Assembly: GCA_018398805.1 (NCBI GenBank)
Contig: JAGFBZ010000817.1
Location: 1,134,001 to 1,198,000 of the forward strand
Length of the DNA: 64,000 nt
Source of the DNA: Hirundichthys speculiger
Lineage: Eukaryota; Chordata; Actinopteri; Beloniformes; Exocoetidae
Direction: 5' to 3'
Under the pieces are notes generated by a model. It was not told the DNA's origin, did not search any database, and saw only the letters and a program-made list of their open reading frames with translations. The position numbers were made by a program, and so were the translations under genes. This document shows positions 29,001 through 39,700 of this stretch, piece after piece (position 1 is the stretch's first letter; every line of letters starts with the position of its first letter).

Positions 29001-32000
29001 TTAATGGCTGTATTTATTTTTATAGTAGTACACTTAAACCAGTGCTACATTTGAATGACAGCTGTCTCTAACCATTGGCTGTGAAATGTGGCTTGAAATG
29101 TCCCATCATAAATGAGGTGCATGTCATTGAAGCCAGACAATATGCCAGCAATAAATTATTTTTTCCAAATAAGAGCACACTGCTTCTTCTTGTATCTGTT
29201 AAGGACTTGCCTTAAGGGAATATTCTGTTTTATTAAGTGAGTTTATGTAAAGTACTTTGGAGTAGGTAGTGTCTTAGCTGCAGTAGACGGCAGTCACCGT
29301 CCATCCCAGTTTGGAGAACGAGCTAAGCTAATAGCGACTCAGAATAAAGGCCTGCTCAAAACAGGGACACAAGAACAAATAATCTTTCTGCACTTAAAAT
29401 CCCTCAAGCCTCAAATTTCATAGCAGTTTCAGTAAAGACTGCGATTGTGGATCTTTTCCATCAGACAATTTAAATGGACTGGGATTGCCTTATACAGTTA
29501 ATGTTGCAAGATGAATGTTCTGCATTAAATAAAGATGAAGTAATAACTATCTGATAGTCTTGCATAGTGTAAAAATCAGCAGTATAGCTTTTGCTTGAGT
29601 CCCTACAAAAGTTCCTATGCCTGCCTGGCCATCCATACCCATTCACTTCATGAAAATTCTTTTTCATGAAGATGGTCTGGTACCCCATCGATTCACAGCT
29701 ATTTCTACCAGTAAGGACCAGACTGAACCAATTTCAACAAGGCAGGGGAGGGCTTTATGCTTTGACTTATACAAGAACGTCCAAAAGCGACTGTTCAAAA
29801 CATCAGACGTGGCTGCAGATTTACTAAGAACACTTTGGATCAACAGGTTTTCACTGCAAAACCAACATTAACCTGCATTCCTACTGCACCACTCACCATT
29901 TGTGGTGTCTTTTTGATACCAGTCTGCTTGTCGGCCTGCCTATGTCACATGCTTAGTTTCTCCGATTGGCTGAAAGCCTATCCAGTAGTGTCCAGAGGTA
30001 GTTTCGACTGCATCTGTTGGTACAATCACCTGGAAATCAGTCAACTCCAGAAGAGTCAGACTAATTATTTGTACTGAAAAGGAAAAGATCTGAAATGACT
30101 GGCCAGATTAATGAAATGTATGAGGTTTGAGTTGTTTTAGATGGTTAAAATTCATCTATGGCCCTTCATTCTGATTAGCTGTTAGCCTCGTACCTCATCA
30201 GAAGACTCCTTGAATCTCCAATCTAAGAGTGCTGTGACTGCCGGTGACCACCGTTTACTGCATGGAACACACAAACTGCTCATAAACGTTTTATATAAAC
30301 TACTTAAAAACAAACAAAATGCCTCTTTAGTTGACTACCCAAGCACAAGCAGTAACTGTCCCATGCCCTGACTGTTTCTCTTTGCAGTAACTCTGCCACT
30401 TAGCATGTCTTTCAGTTTGGCTGTGTCAGGTAAAGTCTCTCTTGCTGCTTACCTGGCTTTTTATCTGTCTGTTATCCGCCGTGTTGTGGCTGCTCATCTG
30501 CTCTTTCTGCTCACACATGTGCACATATGTACATACAACATCAGCACATTACCCACATTTCGTGTCATGCTTCTGTGGTTAATGATGGTTGGTTGATGTC
30601 TGTGAAGGTGAACCATGGGAAAGTGGGACACTATTCAGTAGCAGGATACCATGGAGGGAAAATTCATTAGTGTTATGCTGAGCAGCCCAATGGATGCACA
30701 TGGAGGTTGGGATGTGTAGATCTGTAGTGGGGAAAACCATAGAGTCTATGGTTTTCGGTGCATACTGATAAGAAAGAAATTATTGTTTAAATGAGACATA
30801 TTGTGCATTAAAAAACAACAAAAAACAAACAAAATACACACATACACACACATACACATATATATAATATACTGGGATATAGATATATATATATAGATAT
30901 ATATATATATATATATAGGATATATATAGATTATATATATATAGTATATATAGTATATAGTTATATTATATATTATATATATAGATATATATATATATAT
31001 ATATATATCTATATATATATATATAGTATATATATATATATATATATACATACACACACCCAAACACATGCTCTCAAGTGCAGAAAATGTGCCTTTTTCA
31101 TAATTGCTTCTCACATAGTTTTTTGGGGGGTTTTTTGTTGTTGTTTTTTTCTTAGTTTCAGTTTAACAAACCAACAGAAACTAGGCTAATGATTATTTGA
31201 AAGCAGCATGAGAGGGTTTTATTGGATGTATACTTCTCGTTACCAAAGACATTTAGTCTGAAAACTGGAATCCTTATTTCTCATTTGAGACTGGCTGTCC
31301 CAAAGTAAAAGATTAAACTCAGCCCTGTGGCTTATTTGAAATTGCCTCACAGCCAAATTGTGGTGACTGAAGGGCTTCACTGTTCTTGGACGTATTAAAA
31401 AGAAATCACTGTTTAGATTCTGAGCTATTTTCCAGTGAAGCTTCACAAGTTGTTACTTTATTCATCTGAATGGACTTAGAACATTTTGTCAGTGCTTAAC
31501 ACTACTGAGTGTAGCTGGAAACGGTTACAAAGTTTCAGTCCTGAAGAAAAATAAGTAGTAAAGTACATAACTGCTTAAGTGTAATGCTGTAATGTGAATC
31601 TAGAGTAGAAATCTGCTGCCAGCCATGGATTCAAGGGCCTGTTTCTTTGAGTGTAATCAACTTACACAACAGAGCCTTTCATGTATCCCAGTGACTTCGC
31701 AGAACTGAATCAGCTTGCAAATGGACCAGTGTGAAGCATTACGCTCTGGGCGACACTGTGAAGCGCAGTCTTTCAGGATGAGCTCTATTCAGCCAGCAAT
31801 GACAAGTGCTTTCCTTTAAACTTGATGATACAACTGAGGGGACACTGCCAGTGGAGCCAAACCAGACTAAGCCAGACTCACTAATGCTGTGCTCCACATC
31901 CTCTCCTACTGAAGTCAGTGTCTCACACCAAACCACAAGCTTTACTTCTGCTATTGCCACATTCTCCCTTATTCATGATGTCCAGTGATCTGTGTGTATT

Positions 32001-33684
32001 TCTGCATCCAATCTTCCCCCTTGGAGTTAATGATTCTCAGACAGTCTGTGTTTTAAGGGACATGCTCAATACTCTCTGGCACTTTTACCAGCATGATAAA
32101 GGTCTGTACCCAGAGAGTCCTGTTTCAATAGGAAATGTCACAGGATTAAGGCTGTGTTGTCTCCTACATCTTGAAGATATATCATATACTTCTGGTACTG
32201 TTTCTTAGTGCTGGGCTGTGTGTTAAAAGTCAAACTGAGATCCTGTTAAATCTGTTTAGACATCTTCAATGCAGCCACAATAGAGGCTGCGCGAATAATG
32301 CGGAATATGACGTGTAAGGTGGCGGCTCTCACACTCATCTGGAGCTTCGCAAATCTGTGCCTTTCCAGTCTTCCCCACACAAGTTATTCCAGGCAAAATA
32401 CACAGGATCAGCACCTGTGTAGCTGTTGGTACTAATGTTTTCCTTCTCAAAATAATGGGAACACAGAATCTGTGACTTCATCTTCTCCACATTACATCAT
32501 TCATGAAGGGATAGATGTGTAGCATCTTTGCTTTGGACCTTTGTGATTTCCACTCCACGGCTTCGCAGTAGTCCACCATGGTTGTTTGAAGGTGAAAATG
32601 AACGTAAAATTGAATTATTTGTATCACTTGTTTTGGCTCGTTGCTTTCTTCACTGGAAGTGGTTGTGTCCACAAAAAGCCACAAATCCAACTTGTTACTG
32701 CCACTTAGCAGATAAAAATAGCACCGTTTCGCAGTACTCGGGTAGCCTCAATTGCAAAAAAGTGTAAAATATAAATGTCATAAACCTAGAGTATAATTCA
32801 TAATACAGAAAATGTATCTAATGTGTACTGCATTAAGAAAAAAATAAGATACTTTTGATTTTGATGACACCAACACGTCTAAAACAAGTTAGGACGGGAT
32901 GAAACCTGTTTCTGTAAGTTGTATTGTGTTGCTGCAGAGGGTAGCAGCAGAAGTTGACATGATACATTATCTACATTTGTGGCCTGCATGGCAAACTGTG
33001 GCAAACTCCAGGCATTTAATATATAAGATTCAAGATTTACATCCTTGTGGTGGCATTTGTTAGCCAACAACAGCTGGGCGCAGTGATTGTTGTCTAGTAT
33101 GGGATGACAAGACATTGAAACTGCTTTAGCTGTAACTCCTTTAAATAATATTGAGCTTTACAGTTGTGGTTAGAGGCGATTTTAAAAATTTCGACAAGCC
33201 CTCATTTCCTAAGCCACGGCCACTTCCTGGCTGCTTCTGAAGAATGCGAGTCTATGATGTTAATGACAAAAATGTTTACTTCATAAAAAGTAAAATCTAC
33301 TGTTTCCCCAACTAAAAAATTCTTAAAATGGATCCTGCTTCAATTAAAAGTGTGCCATCTATATGAAAGCCCATTCTGATCTGCAGAGCCATGAATTCAG
33401 AATTAAAGGAAACATTTGAAAGAGTCAACTTTGCATATCTGCATATCAGCCATATCCATACTCTGTTGTTAGCTGTGTTTTTTTTGTTTGTTTGTTTTTC
33501 CAGCTTGCTAGTTCATAACAATCAATAGCTGTCACCGCTCTCAAAGTTTGTTTATTGCCTATGGGGTTTTTGGGGAAAGAAAGCAAAAAGCAAAGACAAG
33601 CAATGCAAATAGTTTTTTTTTTATTTTCTACCTTCAAGTAACTGTGGTGGCAAATAAGCTACACTTCTATGCTGTCTGATAATA

Positions 33685-33715
<31 letters not shown>

Positions 33716-36700
33716 TAATAATGATAACGATAATGATGAAGAAGGAAAGAGGGGAAAAAAAACTCTGTGTTTGACTGAAGATTTTTACCTTAATTCCTTC
33801 AGAATCCAGAAGCAATGACTTCTTCATAGAGTTCATTTTGACATTTAGCAAGCAGTCAACCAGAAGTGGATGCCCCCTCCCCCTTATCAGTCACACAGCA
33901 CAGCAGCAGTTTGGTCTAATATAAAACATAGAACCAACACCGAAACCTAACACTTCACACTTTCACAGCTTCAGCCTATTTATATTCTCATGCAGTCAGT
34001 GTTGTTTGACATGAAGTGCTTGGCACCAGCAGCAATGCCTTGTGAAAATGGTTTAATGGAGAAATCAGCAAAGCAGTGATGAGAAGGAAGGGCTCACCAA
34101 GAAGTACTAAACTGTTCAAAGAGAAGTCAATATATTTACTGCATCAGTCAACACAGACTGTTTAGATATAAGCTGCAAATATAGCAGATAGTGATATTCC
34201 TATGTTCCTGGCCTAATGAAGGAGTTGTTTCCTTTTAGGTTTTGGCAAAACTCGCAGTATGCCACAGGATCTGTTCCGTACGGGACTAGGTAATGTATGA
34301 CTGGTTTGCAGGGCCTTGTTTGCTTTTAACCAACTCCCTCAATGGCTGTAAACTAATATCCCCCCAAAATGGATATTTGAATGTTGCGAACTGAACACAA
34401 AGAAAACTGTGTCAAATTATGTCTAAAAGGATCATTTGAGAGTCTGATGGTGTATTTTTGGCAAATTGTAAGGTTTTAGAAAGACTGTCATTTCTATTTT
34501 AGCCTTGGCTTTTTATTTTCTTCTTGCAGAACTCACTTGTCTCCTTCTCGCTCTCTTTCTCTTTCCCTTCCTTGTCTCTTTCTGGATTTTTTTTACACTT
34601 ACAGCTGAAATCAGGCAGCGTAGCAAGTGGCTGGTTATCACTGATTGTTTTCTCTCTTTGGACTTCTATAAACAGAGATTTAATTTAAAGGATTCCAAAA
34701 ATATACCATTAAGACTGACAGGAAAGAAAGACTCTTTTTAGTTTAGTTATGTAATGAAAGAGGCGCCCATGCTTTATATGTAACACTATCCTGCTCCTTT
34801 GCCTCCCATCAGCACAGTCTACCCTACCAAACCCCTCAGATGGATCTCAAAGCTCAGTCCTCTGTAGCAGGTTTCATTGCATCCTTCCATCTCTCACTGA
34901 AAGTGGCTGTTATTTGAAAGCTGTTTCCTAAATGAGGAATAAGAGACCTCATACCTGGCAAGGATGCAAGGGAACTCCAAGAGGAAGTGATTTGGGATTC
35001 ATCCTAACTGTTTTTCCTCCCTATATCTAAATGACCATCTCCTGTGTGGCTCTATGCAGATGAGTTTAGTCCATACATGGGCAGGAGGACGTCCAGCTCT
35101 CTGTCGCTGATCAATGGATCTGCATCACCGAGGGTGGCACCCTCCGGTTCTCAGTCTGTACCTCAGAGGAAGAAACTTCTGAAGGCTCCCAGCCTTGCCG
35201 AACTGGACAGCTCAGACTCAGATGTGAGTCTGTGTGGCTGGATTGTTTGGGTTTTTTTTTTTCTGTCTGCCTCCCTCTCTTCTTCTTTTTTTTAAATATA
35301 ATTCAAGATTCACGATCACTTTATTGTCATTGAGCCAGCGTCCCAGCACAACAAAATTGATTGCACCTGGCACATATGGAGCATTAAATTGATGGATGTT
35401 TTTGAATTATTGATACATTCAGGATGAACCTGTCGGGCACAAATCTGCAAGCAGCTCCAGTGTGGCGACATCTTTGATGGATGATACATCACCAGAGTCT
35501 GTGTTGGGCAAGAAAAGTAAGTGAGCAAATATTGCTACATTCCTCTGTCACAGCTCAGTCCTCTCCCTAACAAAGCCTTAGACTGACGGTCATCAGTGAG
35601 TTTTATTCTTACAACCTCAGCAGCAGTGCGTTCTTTTTAGAAAAAATAATTGGGTTCCTCATAGTTAAGCTGCTTCCTTTTCTTTATAAACACCAGCTCC
35701 GCCCATGTTCCTGCCCATCTCCTCTACACCTCAGCCAGAGAGACGTCAGACCCCCCCAAGGAGACACTCCATTGAGAAAGAAACGCCCACCAATGTTAGA
35801 CAGTTCCAACCACCCTCCAGACAGAGCTCCAAGTCTTTGGTGAGTCACATCATCATGTACCCTCGTAAGAATTCAAATTCATGGTAAATAAAATATTCAT
35901 TTTGTTGTATGTGTGGGTTTTTTTTTTACTATAAACTTTATAAAAACAATAAGATTTAAAGTCAGTAATATTTTGATTGGGCTAATTCTCAAGAGGCCTT
36001 AGCATTAAAAGAGACATGTTCTGATTTTGTTTCAAAATTTGACCCGAATTCTTAAGGTGTTGAATGAAATGCCTGTGACATGCTTTGATTAAAATGCCTC
36101 AGAGATACAGTTCTAAAGCCACATCCTTTACAGATCAGTTCATAGCATCTGGTTTCAGAGGGTGAAGTCATCTGCTGCACACAACCACGCCCCTTCTTCC
36201 ACAGGTTTTACCTTTTTTGAAATTTCTTTTTTGTGGCAGTGCCTACACTATATTGCCAAAAGTATTTGCTTACCGATCCAAATGATCAAAATCAGGTGTT
36301 CCAATCACTTCTATGGCCACAGGTGTATAAAATTAAGCACCTAGGCATGCAGACTGTTTCTACAAACATCTGTGAAAAAATGGGTCGCTCTCAGGAGCTC
36401 AGTGAACTTCAGCGTGGAACTGTGACAGGGATGCCACCTGTGCATACTCCCAACTTTGTGGGAACAGTTTGGAACTGGCCCCTTCCTCTTCCAACATAAC
36501 TGTGCACCAGTGCACAAAGCAAGGTCCATAAAGACATGAATGGCTGAGTTTGGTGTGGATGAACTTGACTGGCCTGCACAGAATCCTGACCTCAACTTGA
36601 TAGAAGACCTTTAGGATGAATTAGAGCAGGAGACTGAGAGCCAGACCTTCTCAGCCAACATCAGTGTGACCTCACAAATGAGCTTCTGGAAGAATGGACA

Positions 36701-39700
36701 GAAATCCCCATAAACACACTCCTAAACCTTGTCGGACAGCCTTCCCAGGAGAGTTGAAGCTGTTCTAGCTGCAAAAGGGTGGACCCACTACATATTAATT
36801 AGGAATGGGATGTGACTAAAGCGCATATGTTTTGTCAAGACAAGTGAGTAAATACTTTCAGCACTATAGTGTATATCCAGGTAACAGCAAATACATGGTG
36901 TGAAATTGGGTCAAAATAACATATGAAAGCTGAATAGTTCTACTCTGATTCCACTGTACCCTAAAAATCTGAATGGCTCACTAAATTATGTAATTTAAGA
37001 CTCTGGCGACTTAAAAAAAAAAAAAAAAAAAAGCGACAAGGCTGTGTTATTTCAACGTTTTTCAGTTACTTCAGATATCCATGTCCATGACATGTTCTTC
37101 CAAGCACAAAAATGTATTTCCTACAATATGTCACAATAAGTCTTACAGATGGTTTGGTCTCATTCTTCTTCTAGCCTCCTGAGGCTGTGTAGCCAGTATA
37201 GGGCTCCATTTTAGTCCAGTAACTTCATTATGAAGGAACAGAAAGTGATGGACAACATGAGCAGATAAACAGAACAGCACAAGCTGTCATCTGTCTTGAC
37301 CTTGTGTTTGTGTGAAATGGCTCCTCGCTATATTGCTTATTCTATTAAACTGTTTTCTTATTTGTCTGATTTTTTTTTCCCAGAATTTTTCTGTGGACTT
37401 TATTTGTCTTCATTAGCATTGTGTCATTGCATAAGAGCGTTGGAAATAAAAGGAGAGAGATGTGGAAGGCCAGGCATATTTCTTGGTAAATTGTAGATTA
37501 AAAACAATCTGTTTAAGAAAGAGATGTTCACTTGGTCTTTACAGAAACGTGTTTTTTTTTTATGTTGATTGTCTGCTGCTTTTTGCTGTAAACGTGGAAT
37601 TCAGGGCAGAAAAAAAGGAGAAGGAAAATAAAACTAAGATATTCTTAACTTCAAATGTAGTGGGGTCATTCTACAAGGCTGGGCACCATTTGTGTGACAT
37701 CATAGTTTTCAAAAACAGTCCATAGTTTCTTCTTTTTATGGAAGATACAAGTGCAAGTGGCAATATTATGTGAGTTATAAGAGGTCTCGAGTCCTTCTGT
37801 GTGTGGTGGGATGTTAAAGTTATGCAATCTGCCAAATGTTCATTGTAACATGAAACCACAGCTCTGTAGAACGACCCAGTGACAAATTTATGAAAGAAAG
37901 GTTGGTGGTTCGATCCCTAGGTCATCACAGTCCGCATGTCAAAGGGTCCTTGAGTAAGACCATGAAACGCTCATTTTAATGCATTTGTTTCGGTGTGGGT
38001 GTGTATAACAGAGAAAATCACCTCAATAGACTTTAAGAAAAAACTTGTGGATTATAGTGTGAAGAGTCTTTAGTGATTAATTTTTTTGTTTATATTTTTC
38101 AATGCTGAACATACCTCATACCTTAAATTTGAGGATACTTTGTACCTTACACCGCATATCGGTAGAAATAAACATCTTTATATTTATTTCATTGTATGCT
38201 GTAATAAATCTGATTTGTTTTAAATACGTTTGGACAGACAGAAGTTAGTTAAATGATGAAACCTGATAAAACGGTGACATTATCACTTCCCCATCTGGTC
38301 TTACGTACATAAACTTTGTCAAAGTCAAGATTCAGGCATTTCAACGAAAATATGCTAGACATGTTTTGATTTAACAATATTTTACTTAAAATTAAGGCAG
38401 ATTTTTTTAATATATATATGTTTGTATTAGGTTCCAGAAAGCACAGAAAGTATCCAATGTGCTGATTAAACCACCAAACAATGTATTTTCAGTTGAAGCT
38501 TGTCACCTGCTGACCTCATGTCTTAAAAAATATGATGCCATTAAATTATGTGACAGTGTTGTAGTCCAGCCACCAAACTTTGAGTTTGAGTATTGACTTC
38601 TCAGTTTTTGAATCCGACTCCAGCGCAAGTCACGAAAGAAAAATCAGTCGAGTTCAAGTTGAATCAAAATGACACAGCTGTCAGCTTTTTAACACGTCTT
38701 TAAAGCTTTTTTTTTTAAACATACATGTTCTTGTTGATTTACAGTGAATTCAATAAAAGTTCCATTAGCTTAGAAATGAACAGTTTAACTGAAAGGCAAA
38801 CTGTACCATTTGCCACATTATAGCATCAAAAGGCGACAGCAGAGGCTGCACCTCTGCATGGTTGCTGTAGGCCTGTGAAAGAAGACAATAAAATAAGAAT
38901 AAAAAAAAACCTGAGGACTACTCAACACTGATTTACAAGTCCAAATACAGTTAAGTCAGACTTGAGTCTGAGTCCTAAACTCAAGTATTATAAGTCTGAA
39001 AACACATTGTACAGTTTTGACCTTATTTTGTTTCCCTCTAGTCTGCTGAGTTTCTTGGACCACTTTTAGACCGTATTTTTAAGACAGTCTGTACAAACTT
39101 TATGTAGCCGTTTGCTGTGACCCAGGAATCATATGTTCACGGCAGTTGTTTCTGCATCACGAGGCCTCTCTGTACAGGCTCTCCTCACTGAACAACAAGG
39201 ACATTTTTATGACTCAGAGGCAGCCATTTCACACACAATGCTGTGAAAGGTGCAGAAAGATGGCTGTTTGTGTCCTGAATGAGAAACACTGAGTCCTGTG
39301 TGAGCCACTCCTGCGACTACTCCACTGGTCCTTGTGCAAGTGTGTGTGCGTCTTTGCATGGGCTCACATTATATATTTGTGAGTTCTTAAAACAGGGAGC
39401 CCACTATACTTCTAGAGTCCACCTTGGTGTGGACCAAAATGCTCAACCTGGTAAAGTTAAAATGGCTTTGTGAGGGTCAAGACTACATTTTGGAGTTAGA
39501 ATTAAGTTAAGCTAATGGCTAGAGATAGAAATTCAGTTGTGGTGTTCAAGGTAAGGAGTGAGGGAATGTGTTACAGCTCCGTGCATAATCAATCAGAGTT
39601 CAACCAAGTGTGTATTTTGATGTTGCAGGAGGAGTTCTGTTTCCCTGTGGAGTGTCTGTCTCTGACAGTGGAGGAGGTGATGCACATCAGACAGGTGCTG

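Noticed and set aside
33621..33851. Poly-isoleucine open frame on the - strand
   Set aside because: Translation of the (ATA/ATG)n microsatellite at 33679-33740.
37893..37930. Possible tRNA gene (GGTTCGATCC)
   Set aside because: Only a B-box is present, followed by SINE body text; no acceptor stem pairing.
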